A DNA stretch of 64,000 nt from Parelaphostrongylus tenuis (Eukaryota; Nematoda; Chromadorea; Rhabditida; Metastrongylidae). Made by a program: the position numbers and the translations under genes. Under the pieces are notes generated by a model that worked only from the letters and a program-made list of their open reading frames with translations, was not told the DNA's origin and did not search any database. Each line of letters opens with the position of its first letter. Position 1 is the first letter of the stretch. The stretch lies in the NCBI GenBank assembly GCA_019055375.1, contig JAHQIW010003706.1:28063-92062 (forward strand). Reading direction: 5' to 3'. This document shows positions 53,730 to 64,000 of the stretch, one piece after another.

Positions 53730-55377
53730 ATGAGAACGTTAAACGATAGTGAGAATGCTATCAGCGGCGATCCTTATCAGACCTTGTCGAAAAGTAGATC
53801 CCCTTCTAATCTATCAAAATCGTCAGCAATTAGGACACAGCGAGAGATCGTTGATCAGGTGTATGGAGATAAGGTGAATACAGCGTCAGAATGGAGATTC
53901 TTCAAGAAACCAATGAATTCATTAGAAGAGGTCTGCACATAAAACAGCTAAGCTCTCCTAAGTTGTGCCTCCCTGTTAATGGAAGTAGATAGTCTACTTT
54001 CATTTTCTTAGTTTTTCCCAGCAGATTGATGCGATGTATAAGCTAATATCACTTATAAAAAGGGTTATTTGGTAAGAATGGTTTTTTGGCAGAGTTCATA
54101 CATGCTGTGAAAGAGTTCAAAGTTTTGACACGAAAAGCAGCTTGTAGTAAGCCAATGCCAAAATGAATTTTCTATATCCGATCCGGAAAGGCTATCGACT
54201 GCAGTGGGGGAAGTTAATGAGCCTTCAGATAGTTATATTCATCTCAAAGCCATAGCAATTGGCAAAACGGCAAGATCTGGTAAAAACTGATCCCTTCAAT
54301 GCAACGAAACGTAAATAGGATTTGTCATACAAATTTCCTTAAAACAATGGGTTTTAACCATAAATGCTAGTCCATAAAGAAAAACAGGAAGTCGACTGCC
54401 AGGGAAATTTTCGGCTCAATAAGAGATCGGTCGTAAAGTCTCAAACAAAAGATACAATTCGACATAGTGAAATCGCTCTCCCTCAAACCAAATCACGTTT
54501 CCACCCTTAGAATAGAATCGTGTCAACCACCAGTGGAGATCACGTGATCGTATGAAGGGAGAAAACTAAGCCGAAATAAGCGGCTTAGCACGATTTGACG
54601 ATTCACAGTGTTCGGATACAGATTAAATCGCCAAGGAAGGTTTATCAAAATGCTACTGCTATGCTAATAGTTCAAAGTAGAGAGAGAGAACGAGAAAGAG
54701 AAAGAGACAGAGACAGAGACTGAGTGAGAGTGAGAGAGTGAGAGGTTGTCTAAATGTATTGTTATAATACTAGCATTACTTTTTATTAAAGCGTGGATAT
54801 GAGGTGAAGAAGAACTTTCTTTACCTTTGAAAGTCCTTGCACCATGCATTGCTACTCACTTGCTAAAAGATGCGACTACATTGACATCTTATAGCTTTGG
54901 TCAAAGTGGCTGTGCTCTGCGCTTCTCTACCTCTACGACCCCATAGATCCTGATGCAATCCATGGGGTATAAAGTGGGTACGTCCGCTTTCTCAAACGAC
55001 TATATATCTCAAGTAATTGTTTTCTAATGACATCTTAGCTTTTGAAAAGCAGTTTTGACAATAAAGTCCCAAAAACACAACAAAACATTGAAGAAGATCA
55101 AGATGAAAAGTCATATACACTGTTCACAGAAGCAATTCATTGAAGTGGTCCTGGTTATTGAATCATTATCCGAGTTTAGAAGTGAGTACAAAAGACCCAG
55201 TGAAACCCGGTCACTGCTTTCTTCTTTCACACAACTTTTTTGATGTACATATTATTGGATCTCGACACTGAAAATTGTCCTACAGTCGAATTTCGAAGTC
55301 AGTTTTTATGTGATAGGCCGACTTCATTGCAGAGGACATCGCTCAACTTTTTTCTAGATGACACACTCAAATGCTAG
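53730..55377 (+). CDS. Tentative multi-exon gene of unknown function
   Basis: Not recognised. A putative first exon, 53730-53930, begins ATG AGA ACG downstream of a CACTTCAG acceptor and encodes a Ser-rich start (SKSRSPSNLSKSS), then YGDKVNTASEWRFFKKP. In the same phase after TTTTCCCAGCAG comes exon 54025-54071 (IDAMYKLISLIKRVI). A coding-looking stretch near 54150-54292 (SDPERLSTAVGEVNEPSDSY) ends at a GTAAAA donor. Exon 55130-55181 (KQFIEVVLVIESLSEFR) lies between TTCACAG and GTGAGT. Exon 55286-55377 (RSQFLCDRPTSLQRTS) follows CTACAG and ends in TAG. Exons 1-2 and 4-5 join in phase; the joins around the third block do not, so an exon is missing or misplaced. Real transcription is plausible, the model provisional. 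Confidence 0.35.
54674..54745. repeat. GA-rich microsatellite
   Basis: GAGAGA, GAAAGA and CAGAGA units for about 70 bases; no coding role evident. Confidence 0.9.
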
Positions 55378-55484
55378 TCAACAGTGTAGCGGCGACACAA
55401 AGGTAGTCAACAATACCATTAAATACTATTAAGATTATTAGGTTTTGTCATAAATTTTGGCAGTGTGCATGAAGCATCAAATCT

Positions 55485-55950
55485 ATTAACGTCGCGCCAA
55501 AGGCTATGCTCATTATCCCTTAGGATCGGGCCGAGCTGATTCACTGGGATTTGCTGCCAGCCGGAGAGACGATCAACGCCTAGCGCCACACAATCGGGCC
55601 CTGTCCCGCCGACGGCGCCACACTCTCATTTTGCTCCAAGACAATGTAGAGCTGCGTGTCGCTAGACTGACTAGGAGAAAATTAGTCGGATTGGGGTGAG
55701 AGTTGTTGGATCATCCGCCGTACAGTCTCGACTTCTCGCCGTCTCATTTTCATCTCTTCAGTCATTGGAGCATTTCCTGTGCAAGACGAAGCTCTGAGAG
55801 ATCAATCACTTGCGCAAGATTTGACAGCTCTTTGGAATTCAAGAATGTCGAGTCCTATGAATACACGGTATTGATTTGTTGCCTGATCGATGGCAGAAAT
55901 GTGTTCAGGCAGATGATACATACTTTAAGTAGTATTGTTAAGCAATTCTA
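55485..55950 (+). pseudogene. Mariner transposase remnant, catalytic core to C-terminus
   Basis: Across shifting frames the plus strand reads ELIHWDLLPAGETINA, then LDHPPYSLDFSPSHFHLF, then LLPDRWQKCVQADDTYF. These are the successive conserved blocks of mariner. Several frameshifts and stops interrupt it. The last catalytic Asp (SPSD) has become His (SPSH). Confidence 0.85.
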
Positions 55951-56406
55951 ATTATTTCTGTAGATGAATTAGATATTTATTGCTGTAGTACCAAAACTTA
56001 TGATAAGGCTCAATATTATCTGCATATATTTTATGCAGGGTCTGTAGTGGTTGAAAATCCGAACTCAAAGAATTAACTATTTTGTCAAAAAAGGCTATTT
56101 GGTACAAATGAGACGTATCAAAGTTTTCTTATGATTAATTCGCCACTTCATATATACTTATGTTTTGTCTATTTGGATGATAAATTTACGAAATCACTGA
56201 AGTGTAATTTAATTACCTGGCGAGAGATGCATTTGCACAATAATAATTAGTTTTTCCTTGTTTTTATATTTATTTCAGTCTTTTCATCGTCTTTTTACAA
56301 GAACGCTTTTGATAATGGTATGCAATTAAACTCGAAAAAATTCGGTGTTAAAGGTTTTAAAAACTGGAAAAAAGAGGCTTGACTGAGAGCTCAGGCAATG
56401 TCTTAC

Positions 56407-56500
56407 CACTGGTATCGAAATCTTCCTTGAACCACATAGAGAAACGATTTGGCGTTGAGTTTGACACTCTTTCCACAAGTCCACTTTGGTTTTCATAATT
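56407..56500 (-). CDS. Possible isolated exon with RFSMWF motif
   Basis: Minus strand: acceptor CCACTTTCCAG, donor GTAAGA, 94 nt, encoding 31 residues including VSNSTPNRFSMWFKEDFD. The RFSxWF core faintly resembles the eIF4E-transporter motif, but one short motif cannot identify it. A longer overlapping frame from 56555 is also open. It sits in phase with the donor of the Pro/Gln-rich gene upstream, so alternative splicing cannot be excluded. Confidence 0.25.
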
Positions 56501-56513
56501 CTGGAAAGTGGCA

Positions 56514-56729
56514 ATGCATGCTCAGTTTCTTTGAAGGAATTCATTGAAGAAGGCAATTCTGAGGCAGGTGAAGAAAACAATAAAGAAAATTTAGCAATTC
56601 ATGTCCAATTTCTTTGGAGATATTGATTGAAGCAAGGCGATTCTTGAAGGCAGACGAGGAAGAAAATAGCAAAGAAAATCTAGCAATGCGTGCCTAATTT
56701 TTCTGAAAGTACTAATTGAAGTAAGTCAA
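56514..56729. repeat. Diverged ~87-bp tandem repeat, 2.5 units
   Basis: Units start TGCATGCTCAGTTTCTTTGA, TCATGTCCAATTTCTTTGGA and GCGTGCCTAATTTTTCTGAA; the first two end AAAGAAAATTTAGCAAT and AAAGAAAATCTAGCAAT. Confidence 0.75.
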
Positions 56730-57907
56730 GCGTAGCTACGACATGATTTCCTGCAGAGATTGAAAGAATACACCCATTTACCATGGAGGCCTTCATGAGT
56801 AATTTATAGTTTTCTCATCTGTTCTATACTAATTTCCACAAAATGAAGCAACTTTGCATAACTTTTCGATGCTACTGACGTCAGATTTATACGAAGAAAT
56901 TTTGGACGACGATTAGCACCTGTGTATTGGCTCTGTTCTGTTGCAATGATGTGCCAGACTGTGGTACTGAGAGTAGTGTTTGTCCGGAAGCGACAACCTG
57001 CAACGATTTGTTGGGATACTCCTTTGCTTTGTTAAATACATCAAGTACAAAGGTGAAAGCAAGCCGCCTCCATCATTTCACAAAGTAGCCTCTTACCTTC
57101 GAAAAACGGATTTTAACATTTGTTAATATATCAGAGAGACTATTGTAGAGCACGAAATTCACTCAAAGGCGCTATGTTTATGACTCATTGTTACTTGTCA
57201 TTTTTTATATCCCAGATTAGTTTAAGATTTCCTATTGAAATTGTAGGGAAAAAGTCTACAGAATTTGCTTATTAGCTCATGAAAACACGTAGCATGACCG
57301 GAGCTACTCGTAAGTTCAAGAAAATATACTATTCCATGCCATCCAGTTACAGTGTGTGCTCGGGTCCAAATAGTGTAATTGGCAGTAAATTCGAATGCTT
57401 AGTGGAGCTATTCATGTTTAGTCATTAGTAGTCAGTCATGGTACGGTGAACTGCGTCTTTAAGGTTCCCACTCTACTGATCGGCTCTGTATGTTTTGTTT
57501 TGCCTAGGAATAGAAGAAATTTTTGGCCGGAAAACGGCGGAATTAAAGAGGCTACGTTTTAGGCTAAATGATAGGTGCATGCATCAAAATCTGCATATGG
57601 TCGCTAAAGGTCAGTATGGATGCTTTAGTATCTACATATGATGAAATGGGGTATCTGAAACTGTGAGTCGATAAAAAATCTTCAGCTCGACATTAGCACC
57701 TGTAACCATGGTCTGAAAACTTGATGAGATGCTTAAAGACAAAGCGGGTGGCGAGAGTGTTTACGCTCCTAGATGAAACTAAGTGAATTTTGGCGAAGCG
57801 ACCTTACAGAAAAAAAAGTTCTTGCTTTGAATGCTGGATATGACCAACATATTTTATTTTATCGATTTACACACATGTATTTTACCGACATGTACCGATT
57901 TTATCGT

Positions 57908-58150
57908 CACAGCGCGTGTAGCTCAGTACATTAAGGTACTCGGTATTACATACTGAGATGGCCTTGGCCAAGTCTTCCACCGAAGTCGGCAAACTGTGGT
58001 CAAATTTATCTGAGAGATGAAAACACTGACACAAGTGGTTAGACTACAGCTATCCGTTGTCATCTTAGACATAGTCATGCATTCAATCATCTCTGCGATA
58101 CTTGACAAAGTTGAATGCATAGACCATCTCACTGCAAGTGACGCTATCGC
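57908..58150 (+). repeat. SINE-2 copy, degenerate
   Basis: GCGCGTGTAGCTCAGTACATT head and ACCGAAGTCGGCAAACTGTG body resemble the family. Confidence 0.45.
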
Positions 58151-58407
58151 GCCTTCGTCCTCTCAGACCACAATTTTGGTCGGCATTCACAACAAGTGAG
58201 GAGATCATAGTTTCTTGAAGCTGTTATAGTTTCTCAAAGTAACGCGACGTTTTATGCTGTCGAACAATCCGAATGTCTAAGCAATCAAGTAGAGTCTCCT
58301 TGAGGATTTCACCGGTCTTAGGACTTTAAAAATTTTCATGTTCTGAACAAAATGTTGCGTTCAGTTGGGGAAACTCCTACAGTGGCAGCATGACGATTAT
58401 TCCAATT

Positions 58408-58413
58408 TTTATT
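58408..58413 (-). terminator. Candidate poly(A) signal of the Pro/Gln-rich gene
   Basis: AATAAA on the minus strand about 140 bases beyond the proposed terminal exon; supports transcription ending here but is not decisive. Confidence 0.35.
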
Positions 58414-58550
58414 GATCTTTTCGTCTAGGTATGAATTGTTTATTGTCATGATCAATGAGCAACAAAAGAGTATCTGTTTTTGTAAGAGTCTTATTTGTTC
58501 CTGAATATTCCAATCTTTGAGCAGAAAAAGAAAGTGGATCACCAAACCTT

Positions 58551-60162
58551 TCAACAAAATTCTACTCTATAAAAATTACAGGGACAAGGATAGTATTCAG
58601 GCGGATTTGGTGCTATTTGTATAGAATTCATGACAATTTCCGGACAAAGTTCAACATATACAATCTGCTCAGTTTGCGAATTGTTAAAGAACATGTGAAA
58701 GAAATACCTGTCCACGATGTTGGGGATGTTGATTTGGTTGGAATCCATTGAACTGAGATGTTTCCGGTTGTGCGAGCTGTTGCGTCTGCGATTGTGGAGG
58801 AGCATAATTCTGTGGGTGGTGAGTAAGAAAACTTGGCTGCCCGTGATTTCTTTCATTGTGCTGCTGGTGTGGTGGACGTAGCTGCTGTGGTTGCTGTGAG
58901 GGGGTCGGAGCTACAAGCTGCTGATATTGCGGAAATTGTGATTGAGCGTGAAGTGGCTGCTGAGGGAAGCCCCCATATTGCACTTGTGGGTGTTCAGCAA
59001 TTCGACTTTGCTGCTGAGGTTGCAGAATGGATTGCTGCATCTGCCCCTGAGGTTGTGCAGGTTGATAATGCATTGGCTGTCCTGACTGAGTTTGGAATGG
59101 CGTATGTCCATCATTTCTTTGCCGATAGTTATATGGAGGTTGGTATAGAGGGCTCTCTCCATACTGCTGCTGGGGCTGTTGGATACCCCGAGGTTGAGAT
59201 CCGAATAGCTGGAACTGCTGCGGTGCTTGGATGGACTGTGGCTGAGATCCGAATTGCTGGAACTCTTGTGGCGGTTGGATGGCCTGAGGCTGAGATCCAA
59301 TCTGCTGGAAGTGCTGTGGTGGTTGAACGGCCTGAGACTGAGATGCGAATTGGTGGAACTGATCAGGTGGTGGAATGGCCTGAGGCTGAGGTGCGAATTG
59401 CTGGAACTGCTGAGGTGGTTGGATGTTCTGAGGCTGAGATCCGTACTGTTGAAATTGCTGAGGCGGTTGGAGGACATGAGGCGGCGATCCGATATGCTGA
59501 ATTTGAGGGTACTGAGCAATTCCTGATGGTTGTAATTGTGGTAGTGGAGTTGCAGTAAAAGGGGGGATAGTGGGATGCGTGGGGAATGTGAACGGTGGTA
59601 AAGTAGGGTGACTTGGAAGTGTAAATGGACTCATTGTGGGATGCGTAGGTAGTGTAAAAGGTGATGGTGGTGGTGGAAGAGTAGGTAAGCTGAGTGGAGC
59701 CATAGTAAAAGGTAAATGTGGAGCTGTGGGAAGAGTGGGGTAGGTCGTTAAAAAGAAAGGTACAGGAGTAACTGAGCTAGGTGGTTGGGAAGCAATCTGA
59801 GGTTGTGCGAGAGAAGGTGGATATGTTGGCGGTTCGACTTGCGGCACATTCAATGCTGCTTTATCAATTTTCTTTGGCTTTGCTATTTGTTTATTTTCTT
59901 TCTGAGGGACATCATCAATTTGGGAAAGAAGAGCATAATCTTCCGCTGGTAATTCAGCAGGCAAATCAAAAATAGTAGATTGAAAGGTCTGCTGAGCAGC
60001 AGCATAAGAAGCTATGGCAGCAACAAGCAGAGTCACGGCATGCATGGTGATCCAGGATCTGGCGAAACGTTCTGTGAGGAGGGGATCCACGATGACCATC
60101 GCTTTCGCCGGTTCGATAAGAGAAACCTGTTCGTTTGTCGATCGCTGCGCGCTTAATTCCAT
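58551..60162 (-). CDS. Pro/Gln-rich, probably secreted repeat protein
   Basis: Not recognised as a named family. The main exon, 58687-60162, is open for 492 codons including read-through past a CAG/GTATTT donor near its end; a likely terminal exon, 58551-58664, adds 37 residues ending YYPCPCNFYRVEFC. ATG 60162 gives a 39-residue lead. An internal ATG at 60043-60045 would start MHAVTLLVAAIASYAAAQ, a textbook signal peptide, and is the likelier functional start. Residues ~120-215 are Thr/Pro-rich with PTHPTxPPFT units. Residues ~225-330 hold about eight PPQQFQQFGSQPQ-type repeats, and the remainder is Gln-rich. The composition suggests an extracellular matrix, cuticle or secreted structural role. 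Antisense frames are also open because of the repeats. Confidence 0.7.
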
Positions 60163-60179
60163 CCGCTACCATAGTGAAT

Positions 60180-62140
60180 GACCTCTCGTCACGCACTTAA
60201 GAAAAAAACTTCTTCAAAAACTCTGTTGATTTCTTTACGGAAACAGCGTGGGATTGAATAAAATTTTTCACCGTTCAACACTTAAGGTCATCGACCATAG
60301 ACTGATCTAATTTTTACAAGGTGGTGTGTTCAAATATAATGCTGTATGGATTGAAATCTCATGCAGTACATGGTCACATTAAGGTCTATGTGATCTAATC
60401 ACAGATCTTGGCGGATTTTCGTTGGGTCATTGTTGATTAAAAATGTTTCTACCCTATATTTCGTAGACGAGGAACTGTCCCGGATTTGAACGGCTTAATG
60501 TTCTGTTCTTCAATGATATACATCTATTCAACGTTGACGGAATCTCTGTACGATTCACACATTTTTAGACATAGATGAGGTACTAATTGGCCTTTCAGTT
60601 ACGTTGTAGAATATTAGAATTGCTCTTGGGGAAAACGTCACTATAAAGTTTTCAATTCGTTTTGTCGAATAGTGGCTTGTCTTAAAGGCCGAAACACTGC
60701 GCTTCTCCACGTCGTTTATCATATTCATGAAGGCCTCAAGTACGCATGAGATGCGGTTTTCGTTGCTCGTGCATTGACTTCAAAAAAATTTTTTTTCGCA
60801 GCTAATAACTTTTATTGGAAACATCAAGTTATCTTTGCTGTTATTGTGATTAAATCTGCACCTTCGATGTGGTTCATACATTTGCATGCTCAAGCTGCAA
60901 AACCTATCCAAAATCGTTTATATGAGCTATGGTGTTCGTCTTCATAAAGGTTGCTAGAGTACACCTGATAATAAAATAGCACGGCGCCTGCTCCTCAACC
61001 ACTATTCTTCGACTATGTGACGAAATATGCTCGGTAACATCCCTTTTGCATGATGAAGTGGTCTCATGTGAGTCATTAAAAGTACAAGCTCATCTTGTAT
61101 TTTGGCTCAGGTGAAAAAATCTTCAACATCGCGGAACTATGTGCAGAGCATGCCGGAATTTTTACGGATGGTTCTTCCATATCAAAAGCTTTAGGGTACG
61201 CTAGAGGATATTTAGAAAGGAAAGTAATTGGAATGACTTATATCCGTTTTTAGTTTCATGTCCTGTCAGACAAAAGTCGATGTCTTGTGCAACTTTGTAG
61301 TGATAACGGAGATGTAATGCAAACTATTCAAAAAATTGTGATACGAGTTGTCTTTTTTGGTATGGTGTCAAAAGTTGTTTCCCACTTGTAGGTGGTTAGA
61401 ATCGTTGCACAAAGGCTGGTTATTCGATGTTGAACAGAACGACAACAAAACGGAAATTTCAAGGCGGCACCGTATTTCAAAGATACGGCACAGAATTTCC
61501 TATTCAATTTCTAATCGTGACAGCGAGATTCCTCTCCCCACTCAGTGGGACGGTAGCGACGCAAAATAAGTGATTACCATAATTTCTTGTGTCGCGGCTA
61601 TGAACTTTCGAGATATGATATTGAGCTCACAGATGAGCGCAGTAATGCATATTGCGACCCTTTCTTTCAAAAAGAATATAGGCCACGTCAGTCAGCTCTA
61701 ATGTGTCGCTCTTCTCGGCATTGTTCTCCTGCGTGGCGATCGCATAAAATTTGATGTGACTTTAGACCTCGGGTATGATTTTTTGTCAAAGATGTTACTG
61801 CGTTGCAATTACACACAAGTAGTCCAGTTTCGCTTCTGACGATCGTCGCGTCTCGTAGTTTGAGTGCCTGTCGACGATACAGCTTAACGAGTATAGGACG
61901 GCCTTCTATTGGCTAGTCAGGTTTTCGAGTCCGCTAGTAGTCATGTTAAGGAATCCTCAGGTCGTAACTAGACAGCGTATTCGGCTTTTCTTGAGTATAA
62001 GCTAAGATTCTCGTCTTGCAGCCTGATTTATAACATGAATGAAAATCTTGCTCCCGTTAAATTTCTTACCTCAGAGAAAGCTCTCGCCAGTATGCTAAAT
62101 GACATCTTGAAACATGAAGATGTTATCATTTAACTTCTTT
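60180..62140. other. Upstream region of the Pro/Gln-rich gene, no gene seen
   Basis: AT-rich with only short frames. It probably includes the promoter of the minus-strand gene; a TTTTTTCTTAAG acceptor-like site lies at 60196-60207 on the minus strand. Confidence 0.4.
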
Positions 62141-62149
62141 ACATCGAAT

Positions 62150-63060
62150 GAGGACATAGAGTGGTAATAGCAGATCGAAATCTTTCCAAAACATGAGCCA
62201 TGAAGAAACTCGTAAGTGGAAAGTGTGCAGACGATTCGAAAGGTTTTCTATCGCAGATATGAGAGATGACGATGAAATCATCAAAGTCTGTCAGCCTGTG
62301 ATGACGAACAACCAATGCCTTTAGTAGAGGTCTCGTCGCCCAAGAACAGCTTCAACTATTGGAGAAAAACAGTGTATCCACGATCCATCAATGGATAGCT
62401 AAAATCGGATCGAATGAATGCTATAGAAATCGTCATCACGAAATCCGTATTCCGCTTCCTCTACGCAGCAAAAATATCAATCTCTCAATCTAGAATATGA
62501 CATACGATGGAAGGCGGATCCCACATGACAAACGACGACGTTCACTAAAAAGGCTGAAATGATACGCCCCTGAACATTTTTCAGAGTCGAGTTATCATCA
62601 AAAGATGATTATGATGGTTATTTAGTGTTCCTTCTATGGAGTCATCCAGTATAAGGTTCTACTTTCTGCTAAGAAATACCAGGACAAAGTCGATGAACAA
62701 TATCAAAAAATTATCTCACATGCTTTCAGAACAGGTCAATAACAAAGTTTCCTTGCATTTTTTGCGACGTCACTCAGCGACACGACAGCGAACGCTGACG
62801 GTATTGAACGAGTTCGGAACACAAAATCCTGGCACACTGATCGCTTAGCGTACCTCTCGTCGGCAGATCACTTCTTCAGGCACCAAAACATCTACCTCCG
62901 ACCAAAATTTTCCATAACCCAGACGATGCTAAAAATTACCTAGATACTCGCCAGTTTCAGTTCAGGCTGTCACAGATATTAGACCATATTAATTTGATCC
63001 CGTCTTGATAACAAAAGTGTATTCATCCTAATGACCTTCATTTTGATCAATAGAAGTGAG
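62150..63060 (+). pseudogene. Highly decayed mariner-like transposase
   Basis: Plus-strand pieces in different frames: WKVCRRFERFSIADMRDDDE (helix-turn-helix end), STIHQWIAKIG (second helix-turn-helix), GVIQYKVLLSAKKYQ, HSATRQRTLTVLNEFGTQ, and SSADHFFRHQNIYLRPKF (SP-x-D-HFF block). Order and spacing fit a mariner transposase; stops and frameshifts throughout. Confidence 0.6.
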
Positions 63061-63284
63061 TTTGAGCCTTCTTAGCGAAATCGCCTAAATATTGAGGCTA
63101 ACTGAGTGAAGCAGTTAATGAGCAAATTATTACGTGATTGGAGTCTCCTTCAATTTTTATATAGGACTTTAGATACTTTATTGATCCGTCTTCACAGTGT
63201 TTCTTTTTACTCTGCGGATCCCAGTGCTTCTAGTATTCAATTCGTTGTATCGTGATCTTCTTGATCGTCGTAAATTAGTGGTTG

Positions 63285-63365
63285 AGCGAGTCTCGTTGCA
63301 GTCTTGAGGACAGCCTGGCTGTGGCGTTCCATAGGGCGTTCGTTGTTGACTGCCGGAGGGAGTTA
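63285..63365 (-). repeat. SINE-1 body fragment
   Basis: Minus strand AACGAACGCCCTATGGAACG followed by CCAGGCTGTCCTCAAGACTG matches the SINE-1 body; head absent. Confidence 0.6.
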
Positions 63366-64000
63366 GGGGAGAGATTTAGCTCGCGACTTATAGCCCTTAT
63401 ATAGGACTAGATGATGAGAGATTTTTGCAAGCAGTGGTTCTGAAGCACATTCTCTTTGCACCATGTTACATTCTGCAAGATGGGAAGCACGCAAACAGAT
63501 TAACACAGAGGTCCCCGGACTTTTTCGGGGCTTCACTTCGGTCCCATCGTTCACAGCCTTTGAAAAACCACATATTCTTTGCTGACTGAGCCAATGGCAC
63601 GAAGTTGGTCAAAAGCAATTTATTCGGCTAACCTCTGCGACGGCTTCGCCCTCTTCAGAGCCGAAAATTCGAGTCGCTATCAGCTTCTTCAACAAGGAGT
63701 ATATGACAGATTAGTGATGTCGAAGTCGGTTTACAAGTATGGCGGCCCTTTCAAATCTAATAATCACTAAAGCCTTACCCACCTCATTTTGCAATGAACT
63801 TCACTGTCTACATTTCGTCCAGTACGCGCTGCTGCGCTCTAATGCCAAAATGCGCACACGGTTCAAATATCGATATGGCGGGAAAAATGTGCATTCAAAT
63901 TCCTCTGATGCTAAGACTCGTTGCATTGGTCTCACTTCGTGCTTCTGGTTCTGCTTTGTCTCATCTTTTTTTTCAAATGTAGATTTAGTCACATTCTAGA

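Noticed and set aside
58911..59519. 202-codon minus-strand frame
   Set aside because: A shifted frame of the same Gln-rich repeats, Ser/Asn/Leu-rich shadow.
58833..59558. 241-codon plus-strand frame
   Set aside because: It is antisense to the Pro/Gln-rich gene and open only because of the repeat composition; its 'protein' is low-complexity Val/Ala/Glu repeats.

Overview
This window is nuclear DNA from a nematode, most likely a strongylid-type (clade V) species. Coding sequence is split into short exons by introns that run from tens of bases to several kilobases. Splice sites and 5' acceptors just upstream of ATGs fit cis-splicing plus spliced-leader trans-splicing. The readable proteins are eukaryotic and resemble C. 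elegans single-copy genes. No database search was run; all homology is recognised from family motifs.

Gene layout. (1) 9712-17341 (+): cyclin A (cya-1-like), 9 coding exons, 456 aa. (2) 18259-23365 (-): mitochondrial-type 3-ketoacyl-CoA thiolase (acaa-2-like), 11 coding exons, 395 aa, all catalytic residues present. (3) 26319-29475 (-): NudC (nud-1-like), 9 exons, 329 aa. (4) 32235-35031 (+): an unrecognised two-exon, 70-aa single-pass protein. (5) 38552-42252 (-): 3-hydroxyacyl-CoA dehydratase of very-long-chain fatty acid elongation (hpo-8/HACD-like), 5 exons, 219 aa, with a C-terminal KKXX signal. (6) About 50.3-55.4 kb: spliced-looking exons on both strands that I cannot assign. (7) 58551-60162 (-): a Pro/Gln-rich, probably secreted repeat protein. 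Reconstructed lengths and reading phases close exactly for genes 1-3 and 5, which makes those models strong.

The rest is repeat-dominated. At least five tRNA-derived SINE families are present; one has about 14 copies. There are three or more foldback/MITE-like families, several with near-perfect hairpins inside introns, and four decayed mariner transposases, one of them a fragment in the first cyclin intron. A short module (GCTCTGAAGAAGGCG followed by CCGCCGAAACG, or its complement) recurs in otherwise unrelated repeats.

The genes serve separate processes: cell cycle, beta-oxidation, dynein/Hsp90 co-chaperone work and fatty acid elongation. Nothing here suggests an operon or gene cluster. 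The unusual content is the repeat architecture and the unassigned exons at 50-56 kb.
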